Shown here: positions 32,597 through 45,900 of the stretch, one piece after another | How the letters are laid out: each line of letters opens with the position of its first letter | Position numbering within the stretch: the stretch's first letter is position 1 | Made by a program: the position numbers and the translations under genes | Notes under the pieces: model-generated | Databases searched by the model: none | Told to the model about the DNA's origin: nothing | What the model saw: the letters and a program-made list of their open reading frames with translations, nothing else | Origin: Daphnia pulex | Lineage: Eukaryota; Arthropoda; Branchiopoda; Diplostraca; Daphniidae | Length of the DNA stretch: 64,000 nucleotides | Assembly: GCF_021134715.1 (NCBI RefSeq) | Contig: NC_060019.1 | Coordinates: forward strand, 8,494,001 to 8,558,000 | Direction: 5' to 3'

Positions 32597-35500
32597 CCAA
32601 CCCCATTTTGCGCTCGGCTGCCGATCTTCTTCTAGAGTCTTGCGAGCAGAAAAAGAAAAAGTGATCCACTTCACCGAATCTTTGGGGCGATTTCTCTTTT
32701 TTCGTCTGACTCTATACATCTATTTCGTTCGTTGACTCTCTCATCAAAACAAACAGCTCTTCTTCTTCTTCTTCTTCTTCCAGTCTTTTTTTTTTTATTT
32801 GATTGCCATCCGCATTGGAGATGAGGATGAATCTCTCTTGTATTTTTTCTTGTGACTGGGCGAGTTTCGCGCTCGAGTAGTAGCCAAACGCCCGTGTCGA
32901 AACGGTTTCGATTAGAAAATGTTGCAGACGAGCGAGAAGAGAGATAGATGAGCGTGCCCATAGAGCACACACACACACAACGTACTATATGTAAAATAGG
33001 GGAAAATATCAGACTCGGCGTACAACAAGCGAATCTATCAAATGAGGTCAATGGTTATTCCATCTTCTTTCTCTCTCTGCTGGAGAATAATTTCATCGCC
33101 CGTTTTCTCCTCATTTCACTGGAATTGAATAAATAAAAAAAGAGCCCAGGAAGGAGAAAATGGTTGTACGTGTGTTGGGCGAGGAACACACAAACAAGAG
33201 AATCAAACATCAACAAAACACAAGACGTCAGCAGACGCAGGAGAGAGACAAAAAGTTTGGGGCTTTTTCAGACAGTCCCCCGGACAAAAAAAAAAAGGTG
33301 ACTGGCTGTTCCAACTGTTGACGAGCGCCTTTTTTTTTTTTTCATGGCTAGGCCGCGATGACGACGAAAAGAAGAAGAAGACGAGACTTTCCGTGTGTCT
33401 TCCGACGACCATCTGGAACGCATTCCATCAACACCAACCGTAAGGCAAAACCAATAGGCCCCCACCAGTTTTTGAAAAACTAGGGCCGGCGCTCCGAAAT
33501 AGACAAAAAAGAGACTACACCCTCCCAACAAGAAGAACAAGAAAACACACAAAGTCAGGCCGTGTGTACACACACAGGGTGTGAGGCGATCACGTTACCC
33601 CTTGGTCAACTCGCAGGGGCAATGCCTCCTTGTGTGTGTGTGTGTAATCAAGGCACATGTGTGCTGGACGCGCACACACACACACACAATGAAGAGCAAA
33701 TCATGGGAACTAAAAGAAATGTGCGTGTCTCTTTAAGACTTGATTTCTCGACAGCTGTAAAACTAAATGAACCTATTTCTAGCGCGGCGTTTAATAGTTG
33801 AGCATGTCCTTCACGGCCATGGAAATGCTTGAAAAAATATAAATAATAATAACTCACTTCCGGTGACTTTAAATTTAACATTTAAATCCGGTGCAGAATT
33901 TCATTTTATTTTGGCGAGCGGATGCGATACTATTCCCGCTGCTAGTTTTCACTTTCTATTGATTTCCCCCCTTGAAACGGACGTTATTTATTCCAATCTC
34001 AGCTCTTCTTTTATTCTTAACTTGTCCTTTTTATTTTATTTAAACGCATTTGGAGACTTGCCAATGACACACAAAATAACGCACACAGCAAAGAGACGCA
34101 AGAAAATTGAAGATTTTTCTCTTCTTTTGTATTCCGGAGTTTGTGTTTTTATTCCGGCGGGAGTAAAAGGGAGCGGGGGTATATCGATTGGCGATCGATG
34201 GAGGCACGTGACCGAGTGGCTACTAAGACGTCTTTTGAACGCGATCTCACCCCCCATGGAAAGAAAGAAAAAAGTGTAGCCAGAGAGAGACACGATCACT
34301 CAACGGGAAAAAATAAATGACGTCCACTAAGACGATACGCTGGTGGAATCTCCCCCGCACTGCAACCATCTTCATTAACTCCGCCCTTAATCCATTGCAA
34401 CCCCCCCCCCTCTCCACCTTATTTAAGGATGTTTCTCTCATCCTATTTACTCTTCCTTTTGAGTGTACGCAGGGAGAAGACTAACTTTCACGAGACGCTG
34501 GTTGATGTTGCGCAGTTTCTCTACCGTGAAAACCAAATGAAAATTTGTTTTTCTCGTTTCCTTTTTTCTTTTCTACACACGGCGATATATAGAAACTCGG
34601 CGTCGTTTGTTGACGCGGGACTTAGCGGGCTGACAGTTCTGTCAACGTCCATTATCTCTAGTTGATCCCTTTCAAAAAAAATAGTAAAAACAGTTGACGT
34701 GGTTTTTTTTTTTTTTTTAAATTTTACTCCAGTCACGTGCTGGCGTCATTCAGTTTCTCTTTTTTGAGTCTCCCATTCATTTCTGAGTTTCTTCCGGAAC
34801 TCGGCGATAACAAGTCTCCCCCCAGAGAGACGGACCGCTGATAACGTGTAATTAACGGAAACGTGTAAAAACAAATAAGAGATGTTATTTCTAGCGGGTA
34901 GACGGAGCAAAGGATGGACGTCTTCCGTTCATCCATAGACTTGAGGGCGGTTTGGAAAAGAAAATGAATCGACTCAATCAAAAAAATGATTAGTTTGATT
35001 CAATCCGGCATCGACCGGAACTTGATAATCATCTTTAAAAAAAAAAGAAAAAGAAACTTTTAGTTCTGACTTTCTCAGTCAATCGTCGTGTCATCTGGGC
35101 AGACTCCAATTTATCCAGCTGTCTGACTCTCTCTCTCTCTACACTACACATTTTTCTTTTTTTGGCGAGTTAATCTTTTGGGTTGGTTAGGGGGGGCGAC
35201 TAATCTGTCGATTGCGTGAACCATGGACTTTTTTATCGTTCGACAATCAGCTGTTGGCCTACATTATGACTTTTGACTTGGCTCGCTGGTGGTGGTACTA
35301 CCTTCGGAAAGTCGGTAGTTACGGGTGTTGTTAATCAATGGACGAGACATGGAGACCTTGACGATCAAAGTGCACGCGGGATTTAGTACAGTGGCGGCGG
35401 CGACAACAAGTGTCTGCCTCTAATATACAACTCTCAATCTAAGGTGGAAAAAGAAAACAAGAAAACTTGACCAGCCAATCTCTCAAACCAAAAAGAAAAA

Positions 35501-37194
35501 TGAAACTCTTTTTTTTTTCTTTTTTCTTTTTCGTTCGAGTTGCTCCCGATTGGGAACCTTATTTTCCCTCAAGGTTGAAAGCGTTGACCATATCTGGCGG
35601 GATGATTATTCTAGTAGGGCTGCTGCTGCTGCTGTAAAAAAATAAAATAAACAGGTTGACTGTACAGGCACGTTCCCAACACACAACTCTCAAACTGCTG
35701 CTATTAAAAATAGTGGCCCTATCTCAAATTGCGTTATCTCATAGCATCTCATCTACTCGAAACTTTTCTTCTCCATTTTTCTTTCTATCCCCCCCCATCC
35801 CATCCGACCACCCCACCCCAACCAAACCCGAAAGAAACTTTTTCGCTGGGCTTCGTCAACTTTGGCGTTTGAAGGGCAGGCGCGCCACGTCATCGCGTCG
35901 AAAAATCCCGAACCAACTGAAAAAATCCTTCACGCCGAGCTCTCATAAATCATTGCAGAAATATTAAAAAAAAGGAGTTTCACAGTCTCTCAGCCACCGG
36001 TGCACCTGCATCTTATCGTCTTCGTCCCTTTTTTTATTTTTTTCGATTTTCTTCTATTTTGGATTCGTCACGACACGAAATCTTAGCATGCTCCGGCATA
36101 CACGCACGAAGCAATGAACCGCGACCCTCCCTCTCCTCGACACCGTTGCCGATCGAAAAAGAAAGTGAAATGAGGAGAAAAAAAAAGGAACAAGTGGACT
36201 ACACACAACATTTCATCACGGCCGCTGCCGCAACAGCAACAGCAACACGAATAATTAAGAATAACGCGCGGGAGAATCACATTCTCACATGTTATTTTTC
36301 TTTTTCTTCTTCTTCTAATAATATTTCTAACGAGATTGTGACGAAATGAAAGGGGGGAAAAACAAACACACACACGAATAAAGAAAAAAAAAGGATTTTG
36401 ATTTGAAAGTTACGCCCATTTCGGGACTGCTGGCCACGGGCGACTTGGGAAACCGATCGAGAATTAGTTAATATTGTGATATGTTTAATGGGGATTGATA
36501 TAATAACAAGAGCTGACCGCGCGCTGCTTTCATTACGTCAAACTCTGAATTGACTCTCTCTTTCTCTCTCTATGCATTCAAGAGAAAATGAGTCCGGCGT
36601 GAGTAAAAATCGAGCAGAGCGACCACATCATCTCATCCCGATCCAAATAAGGTTACCCTCCATCAAGAAGCTTTGGACTCCGCCTTTTTGGCTCGGTCCA
36701 AAACGACAAAAAATTCTCCCCTCAAAAAATGGTCGACCCAAAAGGAAAAGAACAAAAAAATTAACGACTGCCGAGGTTCTTTTTTTTCTTTCTTTTCGGT
36801 TCGCCTGACAACGGGCTCGAGTGTCGTCGTCGTCGGTACAGTTGCGACACTGAATGAAGAATGGCCGGCCAATGTAATAAACTCCCAGAGAGTTGGAAAA
36901 TGAAGACGCCAGCGAAAAAACAGAGAAAAGGGGAGAGAAAATGAACCAAGAGCAGACGATCCATTGGCCGTGGACCGGCCGTCTATTTTTAAAAAGAAAA
37001 TGGGGAACCCGAAAAAATTGGAACATGACCAAACCGAACACCGAACGTCCCTCTTTTTCTCTCTCTCTCTACACCAGGCGTCAAAAATAAAGATTTTTTC
37101 TTCTTCTTCTTGACTAATACACCGACATAACTGGAATGTATTTTCCTCCTTTTATCGTCCCGTCTTCAGAGAAGAGTCCTCAAAGGACAGGGCT

Positions 37195-37215
37195 CTGCTG
37201 CTGCTGCTGCTGCTG
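37195..37215. repeat. (CTG)7 microsatellite
   Basis: Seven perfect CTG units in non-coding DNA. On the minus strand this reads CAG. Confidence 0.85.
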
Positions 37216-39299
37216 CCCACTTTATAACGCCCGTCTCAGAGATATTTACAAGGGACCGCCGTCATCATCGTATAATATTCTCAAGTGCTTCTGGAAACTT
37301 TTTTCGTTTTTCTTTTGGCCATAAGCACGGCGCGTCTCACACGTTGGTGCTACGACAATGAGGGAAAGAAAAAAACTTGTTTTCTTCTTCTTCTTCCTTC
37401 TTCCATTTATCGCCGCACTTCACGAAGCATCACGATAGCCGAAATTAACACGAAAGAAAACTGGCGAAAAAACGACCTCCATGTTTAAATGGAGACTTTT
37501 TTTTTCGGGAGTAGAATCGAGGCTAATTCCAGTCGTTTATCCTTTTTCTTTTCTTTCCTTCGTCATGTTCGTTCGGTCGGCCTCCATCGTGATTTGTATT
37601 TTTCTTCCCCCCCCCCCTTTTGCTTGCATTTTTTCTTCCAGCTTTTGTTGCTTGTTTTCTGCTGTGTATGTCATTAGGGTATGTGGAAAACTCACGATTC
37701 TGACCGGAGCCACAGAGTAAGAGCAGAGCGAGAGCCAAATACCAAAAGATTGCGGAACCTCCTCCAGCACAGCCAATCCAGTTCCAGCTCCATACAAAAA
37801 TAAAATGATACAACCACTAGCCCAGCAGCAGCAGCATAAAAACAACGGACCCCCTTACAAAAACGGGGGAGATGAAATTCTCTCTCTGCGACTGGTTGCC
37901 CAACCAAATAATAATAATAATAATGCAAACGGATATCGCGCCAAAATGTCGACAGACGGATGAGAGATCGATAGACGTCTTGCACATCCCAGTTAGACAG
38001 ATGTGATTAACAAAATGGCGAAGGTCTCCTTCTCCTATATTAAAACTGAACAACGCATCGCATCATCAAAGCCCCTCATTCATTTCCCTACTCCTCCTCA
38101 TTATAATCGTCCAACGTTCATCTTTCTTACAGACTTTTTATTATTCTTCTTCTTCTTTTTTTCAATTTCAATGTTTTTCTCCCGAAAAAACAAACGCAAA
38201 TTTTCCCTTGGCCTTTTTAAAGAAGAAAAACAAAACTTTTCTGGCTTCGACCTCCTGGCTGCATTTGTCGTGTGCCAACTCACGACGTTCACGAAACAAA
38301 ACAAAACAAAAAAGATTGAAACTCGTTCCCGAAGAGTCGAAATTCCGCTGTGCGTTGGCCCATGGGCGAAATCAAATCGGACGGGTCCCGACGCCAATCA
38401 TCCCGAAAGTCTAATGCAATTGCCACGATAACCAATCCAAATAAAAACGATAGAAAAACAAAAGTCAAAAACTCTGTTAACTCTGTTCATCCATAGGCGA
38501 ATTAGTTTCTTTCTACTCCCGTCGTCGTCAAAGAAGTTGAACGAGAGGTAGCTAGACTTTGTCTATATTAGCCCGGCTCTCTCTGCACGTTGTTAAGGGA
38601 TCGGGGAGAGAGAATAATCCCGTTGGTATCACAAAAAAGAGACACACGAAGGATCACACAAACGGAGGAGTGAAAGGGGGGAGAATCGGGAGAGAGGGGG
38701 AGAGATCCGCAGATCGATAATATTACAAAGAGGAGAAGAAGAAGAAGGAGGAGCTGCTGGGAGGGCTGGCTGGCCGCGTGTGTGTTTGCGCTCCGCTACA
38801 CAATTCCAAGAGCAAAAGGAGAAAAAGGGGGGAATGAATAATACTGGAAACTATAAAGATGATTATGCAAAGAATTCAATTGAATCGCCCGCCAGAAAAG
38901 GCCAATCAATTTTTTTTCCTTTCCTTCTCCCCCTTTTTTTACGCAAATGAGATGTACACTTGTAAAAAAAAAAGTATAATCAAATGCGTTTTTCTTTAAA
39001 AAAAGTTATATAAGCGACACCTTCCGAGAGTTGCTGCTGATGAATACAAGATTGTCTCATTAGACACGGGGGGTGATGATTTTCAAACTTGGGAAATTCG
39101 TTGAACCCATTCCTCTCTCAGACTTTTTTGGGGGGTTTTGGTTTTAGTCTCGACCCCAAAAGATTCGAAAAAAGAGTTGGAAGAAAACGAAAGGTGGGCG
39201 TTGGTTTAATTTTACCTTTCCTTCTCCTCGTTTTCCGCCTATTCTTTTTCCTCGTCTCTCTATCCGCGTTATTAATAACTGAATTTTCTTCTCTCTCCG

Positions 39300-39990
39300 T
39301 TTCCCGTCGTCGTCGTCGTCTCAGTCAGGCAATTTTCAATGCCATTTCGGGGGCGTGCAGAAGAAGAAGAAGAAGAAGAACGGCGAGAGGCGTTTCGTCT
39401 CGGCTCTCACGGGGTCTCACACAATCACGACACACGAACACACAGAAAAAAACAAACAAACAAAACAAACGACACTGGACACTGGCGACAATCGACGACC
39501 GTCCACAAAAATAGACAAACCAATTTCTTCTCTTCTTCTTCCGGTGCTCTGCCTGTGTATTTAAATTTTTTTCCTGGACACGTTCACCACCTGACGCGCA
39601 AATCAAATTTTCTTGGTCAACAATCAATTCGTTTTTGTTTGTTTTCTCTCTTAGAATAGACACTGACACGCAAGACACTAACACAAACACAAGTACGGAC
39701 GTGTAGTGAGTGCAAGTGTTGAGTGAAAAAAAAAAAGAAACGGTGCGACTTTGCGCGTTTGAAAAGTAGGTGGTGGCGGCTGAACGGACCAACTGAAACT
39801 GAAGCGGCGTCGAGGAGGTCGGCCCTGCTGCACCATGGTGCCCAGTCAGCGGCGGTGGCGCTAGTGTCGCCGGTGCGCGCGCGCGCGTGCAAGTGGACGG
39901 TAAAAGAATCTTTCGGTCGGATTCCCATATTGAGCATGCGCTGCTCAGCACCACCAACTCCCCCCATCTTTGTTTGTTGTGTGATGGCCA
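39300..39990. promoter_or_regulatory. CpG-rich patch inside the large intron, possible alternative promoter
   Basis: Compared with neighbouring DNA this stretch has many CpG steps: GTCGTCGTCGTCGTC at its left, CGGCGAGAGGCG near 39380 and GCCGGTGCGCGCGCGCGCGTGC near 39869-39890. It also holds a minus-strand TCAGT word (near 39662-39666) of the kind found at arthropod initiators. No open frame or known gene is present. Promoter activity is a guess from composition. Confidence 0.25.
39875..39887. repeat. Alternating GC run, Z-DNA-prone
   Basis: A 13-base purine-pyrimidine alternation GCGCGCGCGCGTG lies in the middle of the CpG-rich patch. Alternating GC of this kind can adopt the Z form under supercoiling. 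Confidence 0.5.
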
Positions 39991-42900
39991 CATCTTCTTC
40001 GATCCACCTGATTCACTTTTTCAACTGTAAATCCAATTCAAACTTTTCTTCTTCTTCTTTTCAATTCTTTTGATTGGGTTAGACGCGTTTCTCTGCTCCC
40101 CTTTCATTCTATGGCGTCGCGGGCCGGGAAACTCATCCGAAAAAATATGACAAGAGGAAAAAAAAAACCGGTTGTTGGTTGCTGCTGCATAAAAAGATGA
40201 CGTCGTGATAAAAAACAAAAGAAAAAGAGAAAAAACAGGAAACTTGAGCGCTCGTTTTCTAAAATAAAAAATAATCGTCAAGACATACTACTATGAAACT
40301 GAATAGAGCGCCAAGCTATTTGGCGCATGTGGCCAAATGATTGACTCGTTTATTCACGGTGGGGTTACGACTATTGTAGACGCCGTCACATATATTTTTT
40401 TTCCTTCGTACAACAAAACAAAAAAAGGGAAAGGAGAGCGTCTTTTCCATTCAGTTTTTCAAAAAAGAGAAAACTTTTGTTCATTTTTCCGCGTGTAATA
40501 ATAAAACATGAAATAGTGGACTAGAATTGGATATGGTTTGACGAAATGTCGACGCCACTTCTCCGTGTCGTGCCAATTAAAAACAAAAAGAACCGAGACG
40601 ACGACGACGACCGAGACCAGCGCCATTTTGGTTCTTCTTCTTCTTCCTTTGACAGTTCTTCTTCTTCTTCTTTCCACCCCACGCCGAAATTCTGGTAGGA
40701 AACTCAATCATCGCCATTAATGTGCGTAGAATCGTTTGATTTCCTTCCTCCTCTCCTCCCCCACCCTCCTTCTCTTCTGCCTGGAGATTCCTGACGACGC
40801 CAGACGGATGCAATTCCCTTTGCACTGGATCATCAGAAAACATCCGCCAATTATTTTTTCCTTGATGATAGACATCAGTAGACTTAAAGAGTCTCTCTCT
40901 CTCTCAATGTCGTTACATTATATCACGTTGGAGCCTCGTTCTCCACCCACCCCTTCCTCCAACGGCGGCGGCCATTACTCCCGTTGCATAATAATAATAA
41001 AACGCATTCAAAAACCCACTTCTCCCGCCCGCCCGCCCCACCGTCTCACTCCACACATTAGCAGCCCCATCTGACGGTTATGATTATTTTTCTCGGCTGT
41101 TATTAAGTCTAACTGCATTTCGTACAAATAATAATCAGATGGGAGTGTTGATCAATCAACAATTAGTGGATTTCCCCCCCCCCCACCACCACCATAAATG
41201 AAGAAGAAGAAGAAGAACGGGAAAGAGAGGGGAGATGGATGGGCCGGATAAAACAACCACGACAGCACAATTCAGAGAGTTCTATGGGAATAATCTAATC
41301 CCGATGATTCGTGATACGGCAGACCACCACCGCTCACGCTCAAAGGGAAATCTCGAATAAAAAACAGAAATCAAAACTTGGTGAAATATTCAAATGAAGG
41401 TGGGCGGCGTTGAGAGACGTGACTGGGTACAAAACAAATTCGCCAAACAATCAAAGACCCCCTTTTCCCCCTCAAAATGATTTAGTCTCTTTAAAAAAAA
41501 AAAACTGATTAGCCATCCAACAACAACAACAACAACAACAACAATGTTAGACACTGTCTGATGGCGCAAAAATTATGAATCGACGAGCTAATTCGGACTG
41601 ACGGCAACACAAGTGCGCAGTCTGAGAGAGAGATCGCCGTTGTTGGTTTTGTAGATATTCTAGTGGGTCGCTTTCGATAATTGGAGTTGATCTACTACAC
41701 GTCCAAAGCTGCAGCCTTGACACGACGGCCAGAAATGCGTCGACCCTGCGCGCATGTCTTTTTATCATCCGAACAATCCCAAAAAGAAAAACTGCACTCG
41801 GTTATATGTATCCCGAAAACGTCTGGCGACTCTCATAAGTCTTGACGAAAAAGAGAGCGCCCACATTTCGCTGGCCATTTATCCATGCCAAGGTCTTTTC
41901 TCTCTTCTGGTGGCCATCAGATTATGCATTTAAAAGAGAAGAAGAAATAAAAAAAAGAGCCGGACAACACAATACTCAGAATTCAGCGTGTCCAGCTGAG
42001 GTGGAAAATTTTGAAAAAAAAAAAACTAAATAAATGGTTGGTAAACGACTCTCTCACGCCCGACATTTTGTCCCTTTGATCTAGACGACGACGACTAGCT
42101 GCCGGGCAAAACGAATTTCCCCTCCTCTCTCTCTCTCTTGGGTATGGGCTAATGTGGCAATAACGCCACCTGACGCCACCTCATCTCTCGTATTATGTGT
42201 CGCCGACTTGTTTTTTTTTTTAGATTCCCATCCGATTTCAAGGGGGTTCGGTTCGGTTCGGTTGTTGTCGTCTGTGCCGGGCCTAATCGAAATGATATCA
42301 GCCAACTCTGCAGCACCCCCGTCTGGCGTCGTCGTCGCCACTGACATGGAAAAACAGAGCCACCAGTGTAGTACATAAATACGTGTAGGTCGGCACGATT
42401 CGCCTTTTTATAGAGTCACTTTGCAATCACGCCGAAACGGTGGGTGGGTGGAAGGAAAGAAGGAAGAAGAAAAAAAGGTTGTGTGTCGGCCGGGTTGTTT
42501 GAAAGAATGTTACCGAATGAACTTTGATCGCGGGCGGGGGTTGACACACAACAGGTGCAACTGCACACCACAAAACCCAAAAACGAGAGAAAAGACGAGC
42601 CCATTTTCCCAAACTGTTTTGTCGCTTTTGATTTTCTCCTGGGTGGGGATGGGGGGGAGAGATAGAGCACGAGGAGAATTTCGGTTGATTTGATGGGTGA
42701 CGTACATAAATAAATAAACAAGGAACCGATCAATGATTTGTGTTTGTTTTCGCCTACGGTAACTGTGTAGGCGTTATTGGCAGAGAGAATTCAGGCGAGG
42801 GAATTTGACTTTGGGAGGAGACGACTCGAGTTACATGGGTGGTCGGAGAAAGATGATGATATAACACAAAGAGCTCCTTGCTTATTGATCCAGGAGCAGC

Positions 42901-45900
42901 CCATTCTCGACGTGTTTTCACCCAGGCCGACGTGTACGGCAGTCGAGGAGAGATTGCTGCGGGGAGGAATCAGAAGAAGAAAAAGCAAATCGACTGGTGA
43001 CGTCACGTCCGCACTATAACCTGCACACCCGCCATTCTTTTGGCCAAAGCTTTTTCCCCCATGCCAAGACGGACAGAAGAAAAATGAAATCAAATAAAAA
43101 AAGAGACGGAAGGTTTCCCGACATTTCCTCGACACTTTAAGTGTCAGACTGGGACCTGCGATTTCTCGTCGAAATCTGCAAAGGATTAGAGACAACGGGA
43201 CGGCCAGAAGGGGGCTCCTCATTTAAAAGGCTTTGCCTCCCGATAATAATAAAAAATACAAACAAAAACAACAAAGTTAGAACCATACAGGTCTTCTTCT
43301 TCTTCTTCTTCTTCGGTCCCCAGAAACATACGGAAAAGTTTTCCCCAACGCCAAAAACTTGTCGTTGTCTTTTGCCCGGCACACAAATCTATTACAAAGG
43401 ATAAGCAAGTTGATGGTGTACGAACGAAAAAAAAAGAAAAAGAAACAAAAAAACTTGTAGTGCCCAAACATTTGGCGTGAATTGTGTAACACGTTCTCAT
43501 CGCTCGGCGGTGCTGTCCCTGCGTGCTGCTGCTGCTGGGGCAGAATCGATAAAAGTGGATCGCAACGAACAGCACGTTGAATGGAAAAAACTGGATTATT
43601 ATTACTCAAATAGACATGAATTAAACATTCAGAGTGGGAATCTCCGTTGCACAATTTCCGCAATAAATCGTCAATTCCACCTGTGTTTTTTGACAAACAA
43701 TTTTTTTTTTTTAAATTTTCCGCGAGCCTTGCGCAATCAATTCTGTTGAGGTGAGGGGGGGGGGGGCAGCCGTCCAAACTGGTTAGCGTTACGTGCGACG
43801 GTAATAATAACCGGCGGACACGATGGAAAACAAAAAAAAAAATAAATAACAAACACATCGAAATGTTGTTTTCCATTTTGGATGAAATAGGAACCGGTTC
43901 CACTTGTTTGTGTGTCCCCCCCCCCCCCTCCTCCTGCTAATCTATCTGCCTAGTAACGTCTAGAGTGGCAAAGAATTTGACAAAACAACAACAAGAAACC
44001 TGCTGAGGGGGGTCAGCGGTCGTTCAGCAGGTGGGGGCCAAGGAAAGTCGTCCCGAATTCGAGAGAAAGAAAAGAACGAGAAATCACGTCAACTCGAAAT
44101 GAGTGGGAGAAAATGAATAATCAAAAAGCGACACATTACACAACATCGTGAAAGAAAAAAAACGCACCGCCGAACTCGAATGATGAAGAAATCGAACCGG
44201 GAGAAATCGGCCGATTTAATCACCAAGAAATTACATTATACCCCAAAAAGCGACAAAGAGAAAAAATTTCGTAAAATGAGTTTGTTCCACTTATTATTTT
44301 GTCGACATCGGGGGCAACCTTTGCTGCGATCTGGCGATTAGATTTGTGAATCGACGAATTTCTAAACCAATTCGAATGAAATCGATCAGAACATTTTGAC
44401 ACGAACCCGCCGCGACCGACGACCCCCGCGCCGAATTCAAACAATTTGTGGGTTTGGTCAAAGGTCGGCCAGCAACAACAACAACAACAACCAGTCACCT
44501 TTTCACCGGCGTGCAACAGCGTGTGGGCGATATAGACGGCGATTTCTCTGTCGTGTCGGACTTGATTCTCGCGTGAAAACAAGAATCGGGAGAAGAAGAA
44601 AAAAGGAAAAAATAGACAAAATGGTGGGGGGAAATGCGATGGGACGACCGCGGCATACGTAATTGCCCCTTGTGTGTGTGTACGCCAGACGCTGCTGGTC
44701 CGATCACGCAACTCCTCATTTCAATGCTCTGTTCTCTCCGTGTAACTAATAATAATCAACAACAACAACAACAGCGTGTTCTTCTTCTTCTTCCTTGCTT
44801 TTGTTGTTGTTAACTGTCTATTCTTCTTCTGACGACTAAACGGCTAATACGTGTGTGTCCATTGGCCTGTCTGTCTGTCCATTGGCTTGAAACTCTCCCT
44901 GTGCGGGACGTGGAAATAAACGGTCCCGGCAAAACGGAGAATTTCGGGAAGAAAAGAAAAGAAGAAAAAGATTTTCGGGACTGATCAGCTGCTGCGCCCA
45001 ACTTGGTCGAAACACGCCACGGCCATTTGACCATCTCATTGAGACTTTCATGGCGCGTCACGCACAAATGGGGCGAAACAAAACTTACAACCAAAATAGA
45101 TAGACGCGAAAAAAAAAAAAGATTTAAGTTTTTTCTTGACAAGTTGAACATTTTCCCAGCCGTATTTTTTTCTCCATTCGTGAAAAAAATTAAAAATGAA
45201 AAAAACAACAACATTGTGTCAACTGCCTTTTTCGGGCGGTCCAATTCCCGCCGGTTTCTACTAAGACATAGTCTATAAAAATAAAATAGGAAATTCATCT
45301 TTGATTAATGGGGCGATTTGGCCGATTTCATTGGCCAATTGATTATCTTTTGGTTTTTCCCGTCCTCGTTTATTTTTGTTTTCCCGGCCCCAATTTGGTG
45401 CGTTCATTTGACATTCACATCTTCCAACCGAGGAGGGGGGAGTCTATATATTGTTATATATAAGGTCACGGCCGTGATTCGGGTGACAATGAATGGCGGG
45501 ATTGGGTCTGTTTGCAGCGCACGAAACGGGATTTTCTCATGTGTGCATCTGCTTTTATCCGCTTCTTCTTCTTCTTTCACGTTGGGAAAAAAATGAAAAT
45601 AAATAAATAAAAAAAAACCTCCTCCTCGAGGGGGAAGAAAAAGAAGAAGAAAAGAGAACATTTCCAAAAACGGACGGGCAGGCCAATAGGGTCCGTCTGT
45701 GCCGGCTCTAGGGGATGCGCCAATCGGCCGGGATAATCATAAATATAATAGAAGACGAAGATGACCGAAGGGGGTTGCTGGCCAGGCTCGTAACGTTACT
45801 TTCATTATCTGTCCATCTTTTTTCTTTTTTTATCTTTTCCTTTTGATCTCTGCTGGCCCTAAGGGGCCGAGACTGAAAGCGAGAATTTCTCAACAGAAAA

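Larger units (their letters stand above)
30738..36000 (-). other. Giant leader intron, proximal part: microsatellite-rich, no gene seen
   Basis: No exon was recognised on either strand. Visible simple repeats: (GT)7 at 30871-30884, (AACG)6 at 30958-30981, CTT runs near 31124-31140 and 32758-32780, (AG)9 at 32141-32158, (CAG)6 at 32579-32596, T run at about 33330-33342, (TG)n at 33631-33645, (CA)n at 33672-33688 and a C run at 34401-34410. Many GAGAG words occur. The long translations found here are products of these repeats. Confidence 0.6.
36001..42000 (-). other. Giant leader intron, second part: repeats and a CpG-rich patch
   Basis: No gene was recognised. Repeats include (CTG)7 at 37195-37215, an 11-base C run at about 37607-37617, ATA runs near 37910-37922, GTC units at about 39305-39320, GAA units at about 39359-39380, alternating GC at 39875-39887 and (CAA)n at about 41518-41543. 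The stretch 39300-39990 is richer in CpG than its surroundings and is listed separately. Confidence 0.6.
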
